Shown here: positions 44,080 to 52,555 of the stretch, piece by piece
Numbering within the stretch: position 1 is the first letter of the stretch
Layout: every line of letters starts with the position of its first letter
Source of the DNA: Variovorax sp. Sphag1AA
Lineage (GTDB): Bacteria > Pseudomonadota > Gammaproteobacteria > Burkholderiales > Burkholderiaceae_C
Assembly (NCBI RefSeq): GCF_014192575.1
Contig: NZ_JACHYC010000006.1
Coordinates: forward strand, 558,001 to 622,000
Direction of reading: 5' to 3'
DNA: 64,000 nt
Notes under the pieces: model-generated
The model's database searches: none
The model's input: the letters and a program-made list of their open reading frames with translations, nothing else
Told to the model about the DNA's origin: nothing
Made by a program: the position numbers and the translations under genes

Positions 44080-45273
44080 TCACACCGCGCCGCGGAAACG
44101 GAGTGCCGCCTGCCGCACCATCTCGGCCAGCAGCTTTTCCTTGCCCTGCCGCTCGCGCAGCCACCGTGCGTCGTTGCGGTTGGCTTCGACGCTCGTGCGC
44201 AATTCGGCAAGTGCCTTGGTGGCGTTGAGCGCCTCGCTGTGCCATTCAAGTTGGGTCATCGTCATCAGGATGTGGTCGCGCAGCGGCATGTGCTCGCCGC
44301 TCGCCGGGTCGACATACACCGCGTCCAGCCCGAAGCGGCAGGCCTGGAAGCGGTTGTAGGTGTAGACGAGGTAGTCGTCTTCCACCGGCGTGAAGGGCTG
44401 TTCCTGCAGGAACCACGCAGCGAGCGATTGCACGTAGCCTGCGAGCGCGGCCGCGCGTTCGACAGTGAGCGGCGTGTCGAACACGCGAATCTCGATGGTG
44501 CCGAATTCGGGCTTCGGGCGGATGTCCCAGTAGAAGTCCTTCATGCTGCGCACCACGCCGGTCCGCGTCATGCGCATGAAGTAGTTCTCGAACTCCTTCC
44601 ATGACAGCGTGAACGGCGCACGGCCCGACAGCGGAAACGCGAACACCGAGTTGAGTCGCGCGGAGTCGAACTGCGTGTCCTGGCCCTGCACGAAGGGCGA
44701 GGACGCCGACAGCGCGATGAAGTGCGGGATGTAGCGCGACATGCGGTGCAGCATCAGCAGCGCCGCATCCGCATCGGGGCAGCCGACGTGCACGTGCTGG
44801 CCGAAGATGGTGAACTGCTTCGAGAGATAGCCGTAGAGCTCCGACAGCTCGCGGAAGCGCGGCTTGTCGTAGATGCGCCGCTCATGCCACTGCTGGAAGG
44901 CATGCGTGCCGCCACCGACCACCGCAATGTTGAGCTTGTCCGCATTGCGCACCAGCGCATCGCGAATCGGCGTGAGTTGCTCGAGCACGTCCTGCGCGGA
45001 ATGGCACACGCCGGTCGAGATCTCGATCATGCTCGACGTCATCTCCGGCACCACGCTGCCGGGCAGCGGCGTCTGCGCCATGAGGCGCAGCATGTCCTCG
45101 GCATAGGGCGTGAGATCGTAGTCGTGCGTGTTGACCAGTTGCAGCTCGACTTCGACGCCGAGCGAAAGCGCAACCGACTTGTTGAAGCGCTCCATGTGCA
45201 CCACGCGCCGATCCGGCGAGTTGGCCATGTCGTCAGCGTTCGAGGGTGGCGGAGGCGGCGTACGGAGGCTCAT
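44080..45273 (-). CDS. ybdK: YbdK-type carboxylate-amine ligase (GCS2 family)
   Basis: 397 residues. ATP-grasp-like glutamate–cysteine ligase type 2 family: LGVEVELQLVNTHDYDLTPYAEDML, GGGTHAFQQWHERRIYDKPRF, GQHVHVGCPD and DFYWDIRPKPEFGTIEIRVFDTPLTVERAAALAGYVQSLAAWF. E. coli YbdK has weak glutamate–cysteine ligase activity; the natural role is unsettled. The start overlaps the CPA2 antiporter stop by four bases (ATGA), so the two are translationally coupled. Confidence 0.9.
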   Translation of the reverse strand: MSLRTPPPPPSNADDMANSPDRRVVHMERFNKSVALSLGVEVELQLVNTHDYDLTPYAEDMLRLMAQTPLPGSVVPEMTSSMIEISTGVCHSAQDVLEQLTPIRDALVRNADKLNIAVVGGGTHAFQQWHERRIYDKPRFRELSELYGYLSKQFTIFGQHVHVGCPDADAALLMLHRMSRYIPHFIALSASSPFVQGQDTQFDSARLNSVFAFPLSGRAPFTLSWKEFENYFMRMTRTGVVRSMKDFYWDIRPKPEFGTIEIRVFDTPLTVERAAALAGYVQSLAAWFLQEQPFTPVEDDYLVYTYNRFQACRFGLDAVYVDPASGEHMPLRDHILMTMTQLEWHSEALNATKALAELRTSVEANRNDARWLRERQGKEKLLAEMVRQAALRFRGAV

Positions 45274-46538
45274 CGTTGCGTGTCCTCAGTGGCGCGGAAG
45301 GCTTCCGGAAACCAGGGTTTGGAACTCTCTCCAGCGCCGTGGATGGCGATCGTCGCAATCACGGCGCCGAGCACTTCCATCAGCAGGATAGCCGGCAACG
45401 TGATCTGCGTGATCATCGCACCCAGAAGCGGCGAGGCACTCACGAAAGCCGACGCGATCAGGAGGGCGATCGACGACAGCGGCGACATCGCGCAGCCCAC
45501 CCAGAAGGCCTGCTTCCAGCTTGCGCCGCTGCCCGGGTTGGCGATCGCCACGCCCGCGATCTTGGCGAAGGCGCGCACACCGATCATCGCGAGCACCACG
45601 CTCGCGATGGGCAGGCTCCAGTCGGCCTGCGCGGCCACGGTGGAGACGAGGACGAACATCATCATCGTGATCAGCGTGGCTGCGGTGCCGAGCTGGCGTG
45701 GCCACGCCCATGGCTTGGGATTGAGCGCCTTGAGCAACACGCCACCGATGAGTGCGGCGAGCGGCGCGGAGCCGCCGAAATGCGCCGCCAGTGCCGCGCC
45801 CGCGGCGATGATCGCGAGCAGCAGGATGGAGGTGTTCTCGCTCGTCGGGCTCATCACGCGCAGCGCGGAACGCAGCGACAACGCCATCAGCGCGCCCACC
45901 ACGAACGACATGCCGAGCACCACCAGCACCGGTTGCAGCTTCTGGATGAGTCCGAGCGGTGCATGCTCGATCAGACCAGCCTGCGCGTAGCCGAATGCCA
46001 GCGCATAGAAGGTATTGAGCGTTGCAAGCGTCATCGCGCGTTCGGTCACCGGGCCGGATGCGCGCGTGTCGATGATCACGCGCATCAGCACCGCAGGCGA
46101 CGCGACGATCGCGATCAGTGCGATCGGATTGGCCACGGGGTCGGGCACTTCGAGCCAGTGCAGAGTCCAGAACACGCCGAAGTAGGTCAGCGTCGATTCA
46201 AGGATGCTCTGCACCAGGATCATCGGGTTATGGCGAAACCAGCGCAGCGGCAGTCGCCCGCCGGCCTCGAACAGCACGATCGCCACGCCGAGTTCGACGA
46301 GAAACAGGCTGATGCCTTGCAGCGGCCAGATCGCGCCTTCAAAACCCGCAAAGCCCACCACTGTGCCGACCACCGAATAACCGATCACCTTCGGCATGCC
46401 GATGTAGCGCTGCACAAGATGACCCGCCGCCGCGGCGGCGGCCAGCAACAGCGCCCACAGCACAGTGGGGAGACCAGCCGAGGGTCGCACCCACTCAGCC
46501 CAGAAACCCAGCACATCGCTGGTAAAGAAAGAACTCAT
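45270..46538 (-). CDS. CPA2-family cation:proton antiporter
   Basis: 422 residues with about 12 membrane helices: WALLLAAAAAAGHLVQRYIG, VIGYSVVGTVVGFAGFEG, GISLFLVELGVAIVLFEAGG (the conserved antiporter helix with acidic residue), and FWVGCAMSPLSSIALLIASAF. It resembles the KefB/KefC/RosB membrane domain but has no RCK/TrkA-N regulatory domain at its C-terminus. The next gene, a glutathione-type ligase homologue, overlaps its stop by four bases. Ion unknown (K+ or Na+). Confidence 0.88.
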   Translation of the reverse strand: MSSFFTSDVLGFWAEWVRPSAGLPTVLWALLLAAAAAAGHLVQRYIGMPKVIGYSVVGTVVGFAGFEGAIWPLQGISLFLVELGVAIVLFEAGGRLPLRWFRHNPMILVQSILESTLTYFGVFWTLHWLEVPDPVANPIALIAIVASPAVLMRVIIDTRASGPVTERAMTLATLNTFYALAFGYAQAGLIEHAPLGLIQKLQPVLVVLGMSFVVGALMALSLRSALRVMSPTSENTSILLLAIIAAGAALAAHFGGSAPLAALIGGVLLKALNPKPWAWPRQLGTAATLITMMMFVLVSTVAAQADWSLPIASVVLAMIGVRAFAKIAGVAIANPGSGASWKQAFWVGCAMSPLSSIALLIASAFVSASPLLGAMITQITLPAILLMEVLGAVIATIAIHGAGESSKPWFPEAFRATEDTQR

Positions 46539-46581
46539 TCAATACTCCGCCGCGCTAGCGCACGGCCATGAATCAGATGCA

Positions 46582-46682
46582 GCCCAGCCCAAGGCACCCG
46601 CGGAACCGGCTCCGCCGGGCCGCCGGGTGCGCCCCCTCGAGGGGGGTGCAGAGCCACACGAAGTGGGCGAGGCTGGGGGGCC
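46582..46682. repeat. Structured intergenic repeat, copy 1
   Basis: About 100 bases between apaG and the antiporter gene. Three elements: an outer stem GCACCC/GGGTGC (46594–46599, 46625–46630) enclosing GCGG/CCGC and CCGGC-TCC-GCCGG; a palindrome CCCCCTCGAGGGGG (46632–46645); and a small CCAC-ACGAA-GTGG hairpin. The same order of elements occurs in reverse orientation at 58.14–58.23 kb. Confidence 0.8.
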
Positions 46683-47081
46683 TCAATGAAGTACGCGCGA
46701 GGAAGGAATGCCTCCACCCGCATCGGCTTCGAGAACGAACATGGGAATGGGCACGTCGAAGCGCTCCGCCCGTTCCGTCACGATGAAAAAGCTTCCGCGC
46801 ATCGTACCGGTCGATGCCTGCAGCCGGCAGCCGCTGGTGTAGTGGAAGGTCTCGCCGGGCGCGAGCAGCGGCTGCTGCCCGATCACGCCGAGGCCAGCGA
46901 CTTCCTGCGTGTGCCCTGCGGCGTCCTGGATGAACCAATGGCGTGCAATGACCTGCGCGGCCCGATCACCGTTGTTTGTAATCGTCACTGCGTAAGCAAA
47001 GGTGAACACGCCGTCTTCAGGCGAAGACTGGTCGGGCAGAAATCGGGGTTCGACCTGCACGGTCATCGGGAAGCTGGACAT
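46683..47081 (-). CDS. apaG: ApaG protein
   Basis: 132 residues from ATG 47081. A single fibronectin-III-like domain: VQVEPRFLPDQSSPEDGVFTFAYAVTITNNGDRAAQVIARHWFIQDA and GETFHYTSGCRLQASTGTMRGSFFIVT are diagnostic. Linked genetically to Co2+/Mg2+ resistance in enterics; biochemical role unclear. Divergent from rpe with only 36 bases between, so the promoters overlap. Confidence 0.95.
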   Translation of the reverse strand: MSSFPMTVQVEPRFLPDQSSPEDGVFTFAYAVTITNNGDRAAQVIARHWFIQDAAGHTQEVAGLGVIGQQPLLAPGETFHYTSGCRLQASTGTMRGSFFIVTERAERFDVPIPMFVLEADAGGGIPSSRVLH

Positions 47082-47117
47082 CCCGGCGATCCTACATCGC
47101 TGCGACAATTCGGCCCC

Positions 47118-47813
47118 ATGAGCAGCCCCTTCCGCATCGCCCCCTCCATTCTTTCGGCCGATTTCGCGCGCCTCGGCGCCGAAGTGAGCGACGTCATCGC
47201 TGCCGGTGCCGACTGGATTCATTTCGACGTGATGGACAACCATTACGTGCCGAACCTGACCTTCGGCCCCATGGTCTGCCAGGCGCTCAAGCCGCATGCC
47301 AAGACGCCCGACGGCACGCCGGTGCCCATCGACGTTCATCTGATGATCCAGCCCGTCGACGCGCTCGCCGCGGCCTTCGCGCAGGCCGGTGCCGACTACA
47401 TCAGCTTTCACCCCGATGCCTCTCCGCACATGCACCGCAGCATCCAGGCGATCAAGGCCGCCGGCTGCAAGGCGGGGCTGGTGTTCAACCCCGGCGCAGG
47501 GCTCGAGGCACTCGACTGGGTGATCGACGACATCGACCTGATCCTCATCATGAGCGTGAACCCCGGTTTCGGCGGCCAGAGCTTCATCGACTCCGCGCTG
47601 CGCAAGATCGAACTCGCGCGCAAGCGCATCGAACAGACTGGCCGCGACATCCGCCTGGAAGTCGATGGCGGCATCAAGACGGACAACATCGCACGCGTGG
47701 CGAGTGCCGGCGCCGACACCTTCGTGGCCGGCAGCGCGATCTTCAACGCCAAGGACTACAAGAGCGTGATCGACGCGATGCGCGATCAACTCAGCGCGTC
47801 GGTCAAGGCTTGA
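47118..47813 (+). CDS. rpe: Ribulose-phosphate 3-epimerase
   Basis: 231 residues from ATG 47118. TIM barrel that interconverts ribulose 5-phosphate and xylulose 5-phosphate in the pentose phosphate and Calvin pathways. Signatures: APSILSADFARLG, DWIHFDVMDNHYVPNLTFGP (metal His and Asp), DVHLMI, MSVNPGFGGQSFI and EVDGGIKTDN. The 3' end overlaps the convergent small hypothetical gene by 11 bases. No phosphoglycolate phosphatase or trpE follows, unlike in many relatives. Confidence 0.95.
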   Translation: MSSPFRIAPSILSADFARLGAEVSDVIAAGADWIHFDVMDNHYVPNLTFGPMVCQALKPHAKTPDGTPVPIDVHLMIQPVDALAAAFAQAGADYISFHPDASPHMHRSIQAIKAAGCKAGLVFNPGAGLEALDWVIDDIDLILIMSVNPGFGGQSFIDSALRKIELARKRIEQTGRDIRLEVDGGIKTDNIARVASAGADTFVAGSAIFNAKDYKSVIDAMRDQLSASVKA

Positions 47814-48063
47814 CCTTCTTGTTGTAGACCTCGTCGGCAACCGGCCCGCGGTCGGTGTCGACCAGCCCGCGCTCGACGTCGTCCAAGGCCTGGCGTCCGA
47901 CGCGCGGCGGCTTGCCTTCCGGCGTCTGCTGGCTGTCGGAAGACTGGTCATGCTCATGCGGCAGCCGCGGCGCCGATTCGCCGCCCTGCTCCACCTTGGT
48001 CTTGCCGCCGCCCGCGTCCTTGAGGGCGTCGGACTTCGCCGGATCATCCTTGCGGGTGGCCAT
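47803..48063 (-). CDS. Hypothetical small hydrophilic protein
   Basis: 86 residues, strongly charged and low in hydrophobics (DDPAKSDALKDAGGGKTKVEQGG, HEHDQSSDSQQTPEGK), so probably disordered. The C-terminal part (RQALDDVERGLVDTDRGPVADEVYNKKV) looks helical. A good AGGAG precedes the start. Not recognised. Its end overlaps the convergent rpe gene by 11 bases. Confidence 0.65.
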   Translation of the reverse strand: MATRKDDPAKSDALKDAGGGKTKVEQGGESAPRLPHEHDQSSDSQQTPEGKPPRVGRQALDDVERGLVDTDRGPVADEVYNKKVKP

Positions 48064-48156
48064 GAGATTGCTCCTTTTTCATGGCTTCGTTTGTCGCACG
48101 CCATGGCGGGAAACACGGTAGGACCGGCCTTCGCTGCCCTGTAGGATGGCTGGCCC

Positions 48157-49155
48157 ATGACCGCCTCGACTGCAGCACTCACCGCCAACGACACGCTCCG
48201 AATCCACGGCTACGCCGCGCTCGAGCCCGGGCCGAGGTTCGTCGTGCTTGGCGGGGTGCACGGCGATGAAACCTGCGGCACGGCGGGCATCGAACGCGCA
48301 GTTGCGGAATTCGATGCGGGCAGCCTGCGCTTGCTGCGCGGTCAGCTCACGATGGTTCCCGTTGCAAATCCCCTCGCGAGGCGGCGCGGCTTTCGCGAGG
48401 GCGAACGCAATCTCAACCGGCTCTTCGAGCCCACCGCACCTGGCCAGGCGCCTGCGGACTACGAAGCCCGCATCACCGATCTCCTGTGCCCGCTGCTCGA
48501 CCGGCACGAGGTTCTGCTCGACCTGCATTCGTTCCAGAGCGCGGGCGAGGCTTTCGCGATGATCGGCCCGCGCGACAACACCGGCACCCTGGAGCCTTTC
48601 GCGCGTGCGTTCGAAGAAGGCCAACTCGCACTGCATTTGCGTACGCCGCGAGTGGTCGAAGGATGGCTCGACATCTATGCCGCAGGTGTCGCGCAACGCG
48701 CGGGCGGGAAGCCGGTCGATCCCATGGAAGTGGCTTTCGGCAAGGGCACCAACGAATACATGCGAAGCCGCGGCGGCTACGGCGTCACGCTCGAATGCGG
48801 GCAGCACGAAGATCCAGCCGCACCCGGCGTGGCCTACGAGGCGATCCTTTCGGCGCTGCGCCTGCTCGGCATGATCGCGCCGGAACCGGGTGCGATGCCG
48901 CCACCGAAGCCTTCGTTGCTGCGTCTGGTCAGCGTGGTCGATCGCTTGCACGAGGAAGATCAGTTCGTGCGCGAATGGGCCACCTTCGACCCGGTATCGC
49001 GCGGCGATCCGATCGCAGTGCGCGAGGACGGTAGCGTGCTCCACGCTGAGCGCGATGGGTTCATCGTGTTCCCGAACGCGGAAGCCCTGCCGGGGACGGA
49101 GTGGTTCTACTTCGCGGTGACCAGTGACCGCGACCTGATGGGGCGGCCTGGTTAG
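48157..49155 (+). CDS. Succinylglutamate desuccinylase/aspartoacylase-family amidohydrolase
   Basis: 332 residues. A carboxypeptidase-type zinc amidohydrolase: GGVHGDE supplies zinc ligands His35 and Glu38, LDLHSF the second His, and GVTLECGQHE the general-base Glu region. The middle NPLARRRGFREGERNLNRLFEP resembles the substrate Arg cluster of AstE/aspartoacylase. No arginine-succinyltransferase genes are near, so AstE is unlikely; the substrate is an unknown N-acyl amino acid. The stop overlaps the convergent paaY stop by a few bases. Confidence 0.85.
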   Translation: MTASTAALTANDTLRIHGYAALEPGPRFVVLGGVHGDETCGTAGIERAVAEFDAGSLRLLRGQLTMVPVANPLARRRGFREGERNLNRLFEPTAPGQAPADYEARITDLLCPLLDRHEVLLDLHSFQSAGEAFAMIGPRDNTGTLEPFARAFEEGQLALHLRTPRVVEGWLDIYAAGVAQRAGGKPVDPMEVAFGKGTNEYMRSRGGYGVTLECGQHEDPAAPGVAYEAILSALRLLGMIAPEPGAMPPPKPSLLRLVSVVDRLHEEDQFVREWATFDPVSRGDPIAVREDGSVLHAERDGFIVFPNAEALPGTEWFYFAVTSDRDLMGRPG

Positions 49156-49754
49156 CCGCGCTTCGTCGCGATCAGCGGCTTCACGTCCGGCGCCTGCACG
49201 CGCGGCCGGTTGGCCTCGACGGCCGGGAGCGCCTGCACTTCCTTCATGCTCGCGAGGCTGCGCTTCGTGAGGTCCTGGTAGGTCTTCGTGCCTTCGAGCT
49301 TCCAGGCGACCTCCTGATCGGTCAGCTCGCGGAGCACCTTGGCGGGGATGCCTGCGGCAAGCGAACGCGGCGGGATCTGCTTGCCCGCAGGCACGAAGGC
49401 GCAGGCCGCGAGGATCGATGCTTCGCCCACTTCGGCTTCGTCCATGACGACCGCGTTCATGCCGACCAGCGCATTGCGCCGCACGATGCAGCTATGCAGC
49501 ACCGCGCCATGGCCGATGTGGCCGTTTTCCTCGACCACCGTGTCTTGCGCAGGAAAGCCGTGGATCACGCAGGTGTCCTGCAGGTTGGAGCCGCGTTTCA
49601 GCTCGATGCGGCCGAAGTCGCCGCGCAGAACAGCGCAGGGGCCGACGTAGCAGTCGGGGCCGACGATCACGTCGCCGATCAGCACGGCGGTGGGGTGCAC
49701 GTAGGCGCTCGGGTCGATGACCGGCACCACGCCTTCGATGGAATAGCAGGGCAA
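49152..49754 (-). CDS. paaY: PaaY, gamma-carbonic-anhydrase-like thioesterase of phenylacetate degradation
   Basis: 200 residues from a TTG start at 49754; GGAGACAA stands just upstream and no in-frame ATG or GTG is available. Left-handed beta-helix hexapeptide repeats (SAYVHPTAVLIGDVIVGPDCYVGPCAVLRGDFGRI, ENGHIGHGAVLHSCIVRRNALVGMNAVVMD) with the three metal His typical of gamma-carbonic anhydrases, and the IHGFPAQDTVV block that marks PaaY. It hydrolyses ring-hydroxylated CoA esters to free stalled CoA. First gene left of the paa control region. Confidence 0.92.
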   Translation of the reverse strand: MPCYSIEGVVPVIDPSAYVHPTAVLIGDVIVGPDCYVGPCAVLRGDFGRIELKRGSNLQDTCVIHGFPAQDTVVEENGHIGHGAVLHSCIVRRNALVGMNAVVMDEAEVGEASILAACAFVPAGKQIPPRSLAAGIPAKVLRELTDQEVAWKLEGTKTYQDLTKRSLASMKEVQALPAVEANRPRVQAPDVKPLIATKRG

Positions 49755-49799
49755 GGTTGTCTCCTGTTTCTGGGTCTGTTTCCGATGGTTTCTTGGCCG

Positions 49800-49811
49800 A
49801 GGGTTAACCCT
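49800..49811. promoter_or_regulatory. Perfect 12-bp palindrome AGGGTTAACCCT
   Basis: Lies 46 bases upstream of paaY and 43 bases before the PaaR operator in the paaY/paaG divergent region. No assigned regulator; listed because it is a perfect palindrome in a known control region. Confidence 0.35.
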
Positions 49812-49824
49812 GCACAAATTTGAC

Positions 49825-49854
49825 TTGCATCAGGATTGGTGTCGATCTTATGAT
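49825..49854 (+). promoter_or_regulatory. Candidate paaG promoter
   Basis: TTGCAT (49825–49830) and TATGAT (49849–49854), 18 bases apart, fit a sigma-70 promoter reading toward paaG. The PaaR palindrome begins at the end of the minus-10, where a bound repressor would block RNA polymerase. Confidence 0.5.
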
Positions 49855-49873
49855 TCACCGACCGGTCGGTCAA
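49854..49873. promoter_or_regulatory. PaaR (TetR-type) operator
   Basis: TTCACCGACCGGTCGGTCAA is a 20-bp inverted repeat with a perfect 14-bp core ACCGACCGGTCGGT; only one symmetric pair is broken. It sits between paaY and paaG and resembles the ACCGACCGGTCGGT-type sites known for TetR-family PaaR in betaproteobacteria. A TetR gene, paaR, lies in the operon. Confidence 0.85.
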
Positions 49874-49940
49874 CAATACTTTGACGCAGATCAACACCCG
49901 CCCGGCGCCCGAATCCCGTTCCCACGACTGGAGACACAGC

Positions 49941-50741
49941 TTGTCCGATGCACTCGTCCTCGCGTCGCAGGACGGCCCGGTTCTGACGCTCACGCTCAAC
50001 CGGCCCGCCGCGCTCAACAGTTTCAACGGCGCCATGCATGAGCAGCTTCGCGCCGCGCTCGATGCGGCGGCAGCCAATGCCGCCGTCCGCTGCGTGATCC
50101 TCACCGGCGCCGGCCGCGGCTTCTGTGCCGGACAGGATCTGGCCGACCCGATGGTTGCCCCGTCGCCCGCCGGCGAGCCTCCCAAGGACCTGAGCCGCGC
50201 GATCGAGCTGCACTACACCCCGCTGGTCAAGCGCCTCAAGTCGATGCCGGTGCCGGTCATCGCCGCAGTCAACGGCGTCGCGGCCGGCGCGGGTGCGAAC
50301 CTCGCGCTCAACTGCGACCTCGTGCTGGCCGCGCAATCTGCAAGCTTCATCCAGGCCTTCGCGAAGATCGGCCTCGTGCCCGACACCGGCGGCACCTGGC
50401 TGCTGCCGCGCATCGTCGGCCGTGCACGCGCACTGGGCCTCGCGATGCTGGGCGACAAGCTCACCGCAGCCGAAGCCGAGCGCATCGGCCTCATCTGGAA
50501 GTGCGTCGAAGACACCGCCCTCGCTGACGAAGCGCGCAAGCTCGCAGAGCGCCTCGCCGCCATGCCCGTCAAGGCACTGGCCGCCACCCGCGCCGCGATC
50601 GATGCCGCACAGCACTTCACGCTCGACCAGGCGCTCGACCACGAAGCCGCACTGCAGGCTGAGCTGGGCCGGGCACACGACTACCTCGAAGGCGTCGCCG
50701 CATTCGGCGCGAAGCGCGCGCCCCAATTCACCGACCGCTGA
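49941..50741 (+). CDS. paaG: PaaG, ring-1,2-epoxyphenylacetyl-CoA isomerase
   Basis: 266 residues from TTG 49941, which has GGAGAC 7 bases before it; the only other in-frame start is a TTG at 49881 without one. Crotonase fold with GAGRGFCAGQDL and VAAGAGANLALNCDLV; catalytic Asp148 in GLVPDTGGTWLLP matches the PaaG aspartate. It converts the epoxide to oxepin-CoA and also shifts double bonds in later steps. First gene of the rightward operon, just after the PaaR operator. Confidence 0.94.
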   Translation: MSDALVLASQDGPVLTLTLNRPAALNSFNGAMHEQLRAALDAAAANAAVRCVILTGAGRGFCAGQDLADPMVAPSPAGEPPKDLSRAIELHYTPLVKRLKSMPVPVIAAVNGVAAGAGANLALNCDLVLAAQSASFIQAFAKIGLVPDTGGTWLLPRIVGRARALGLAMLGDKLTAAEAERIGLIWKCVEDTALADEARKLAERLAAMPVKALAATRAAIDAAQHFTLDQALDHEAALQAELGRAHDYLEGVAAFGAKRAPQFTDR

Positions 50742-50749
50742 TCCATACG

Positions 50750-51190
50750 ATGACCACTGAACGCACTCCGCAGCAGATCGCCGACCTGGTCCGCGAACGC
50801 ATGTTCGCCAACGACCGGGCCGCCAAGGGCCTCGGCATGGAAGTCACCGAAACCGTGCCCGGCAAGGCCACCGTCACCATGACCGTGCGCCAGAACATGC
50901 TCAACGGCCACGACATCTGCCACGGCGGCCTCATCACCACGCTCGCCGACACCGCCTTCGCCTACGCCTGCAACTCGTACAACGAACTCACCGTTGCATC
51001 CGGCTTCTCCGTAGACCTGATGGCGCCCGGGCGCGAAGGCGACGTGCTCACCGCGCGCGCGTTCGAAGTGTCGAAGGCCGGCCGTACCGGCGTCTACGAC
51101 TGCGACATCACCAACCAGCGCAACGAGCGCATCGCGGTCTTCCGCGGTCGCTCCTACACCATCAAAGGCAAGCCGGCCGTCGCCGCGTGA
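50750..51190 (+). CDS. paaI: PaaI, hydroxyphenylacetyl-CoA thioesterase
   Basis: 146 residues, hot-dog fold. The active-site segment NMLNGHDICHGGLITTLADTAFAYACNSYN contains the catalytic Asp67 and the HGG loop; GVYDCDITNQRNERIAVFRGRSYTI completes the family pattern. It releases CoA from dead-end hydroxyphenylacetyl-CoA formed when the epoxide opens wrongly. Eight bases after paaG. Confidence 0.93.
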   Translation: MTTERTPQQIADLVRERMFANDRAAKGLGMEVTETVPGKATVTMTVRQNMLNGHDICHGGLITTLADTAFAYACNSYNELTVASGFSVDLMAPGREGDVLTARAFEVSKAGRTGVYDCDITNQRNERIAVFRGRSYTIKGKPAVAA

Positions 51191-51210
51191 GCTGCCCCAA
51201 GGAGACATAC

Positions 51211-52536
51211 ATGCCCGTGAAGCAACCCCGTCCCGGTGAACTGGAAGCCATCGAAACCGCAAGCCGCGACGAGATCCAGTCGCTGCAACTCCAGCGCCTG
51301 CGCTGGACGCTCCAGCACGCATACGACAACGTGCCGCACTACAAGAAGGCTTTCGACGACAAGGGCGTGCACCCGAGCGATCTGAAGCAGCTCAGCGATC
51401 TCTCGAAGTTCCCCTTCACCACGAAGAAGGACCTGCGCGACAACTATCCCTTCGGTCTCTTCGCCGTGCCGCGCGAGAAGGTCTCGCGCGTTCATGCATC
51501 GTCGGGCACGACCGGCAAGCCCACGGTGGTCGGCTACACCAAGAACGACATCGACACCTGGGCCACGCTGGTCGCGCGTTCGATCCGCGCAGCAGGCGGC
51601 CGCGCGGGCGACATCGTGCACGTGGCCTATGGCTACGGCCTCTTCACCGGTGGCCTGGGCGCGCACTACGGTGCGGAGAAGCTGGGTTGCACGGTGATCC
51701 CGATGTCCGGCGGCCAGACCGAGAAGCAGGTGCAGCTCATCCGCGACTTCAAGCCCGACATCATCATGGTCACGCCGAGCTACATGCAGGTGATCGTGGA
51801 AGAGTTCGTTCGCCAGGGCCTCGATCCGCGCGAAAGCTCGATCAAGGTCGGCATCTTCGGCGCCGAGCCCTGGACCGAAGCGATGCGCCACGAGATCGAA
51901 GGCAAGGCCGGCATCGATGCGGTCGACATCTACGGCCTTTCGGAAGTGATGGGCCCCGGTGTCGCAAGCGAATGCATCGAGACCAAGGACGGCCCTGTGA
52001 TCTGGGAAGACCACTTCTATCCCGAGATCATCGACCCCGAGACCGGCGAAGTGCTGCCCGAGGGTTCGGAAGGCGAACTGGTCTTCACCTCGCTGACCAA
52101 GGAAGCGCTGCCGATCATCCGCTACCGCACGCGTGACCTGACGCGCCTGCTCACGCCCACCTCGCGGTCGTTCCGCCGCATGGGCAAGATCGTCGGCCGC
52201 TCCGACGACATGCTCATCATCCGCGGCGTGAACGTCTTCCCGACGCAGATCGAGGAGATCGTTCTGCAGCACGCCAAGCTCTCCGGCCAGTACCAGATCA
52301 ACGTGAGCCGCGACGGCCTGCTGGATGAAGTGGAAGTGCAGTGCGAACTGCAACCGCTCGCCGCATCGAGCACCGATGCCGCCGAACTGCGCGAGATCTC
52401 GGGCTGGTTGCAGTCCCGCATCAAGACACTGGTCGGCATCAGCACGCGCGTGCAGGTGCTGGTGCCGGATTCGATTGAACGCACGCTGACGGGCAAAGCC
52501 AGGCGTGTGATCGACAAGCGACCAAAGTCGCAGTGA
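51211..52536 (+). CDS. paaK: Phenylacetate–CoA ligase
   Basis: 441 residues from ATG 51211, with AAGGAG upstream. AMP-forming ligase that activates phenylacetate. Motifs: P-loop HASSGTTGKPTVVGYT, aromatic pocket YGYGLFTGGLGAHYGAEKLG, and YGLSEVMGPGVASEC, with RYRTRDLTRLL and a C-terminal lid domain GRSDDMLIIRGVNVFPTQIEE that includes the catalytic-hinge region. Cytoplasmic. It lies between paaI and the epoxidase genes, so the first two reactions are encoded together. Confidence 0.96.
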   Translation: MPVKQPRPGELEAIETASRDEIQSLQLQRLRWTLQHAYDNVPHYKKAFDDKGVHPSDLKQLSDLSKFPFTTKKDLRDNYPFGLFAVPREKVSRVHASSGTTGKPTVVGYTKNDIDTWATLVARSIRAAGGRAGDIVHVAYGYGLFTGGLGAHYGAEKLGCTVIPMSGGQTEKQVQLIRDFKPDIIMVTPSYMQVIVEEFVRQGLDPRESSIKVGIFGAEPWTEAMRHEIEGKAGIDAVDIYGLSEVMGPGVASECIETKDGPVIWEDHFYPEIIDPETGEVLPEGSEGELVFTSLTKEALPIIRYRTRDLTRLLTPTSRSFRRMGKIVGRSDDMLIIRGVNVFPTQIEEIVLQHAKLSGQYQINVSRDGLLDEVEVQCELQPLAASSTDAAELREISGWLQSRIKTLVGISTRVQVLVPDSIERTLTGKARRVIDKRPKSQ

Positions 52537-52555
52537 ACCACTGAAAGGGATCGAT

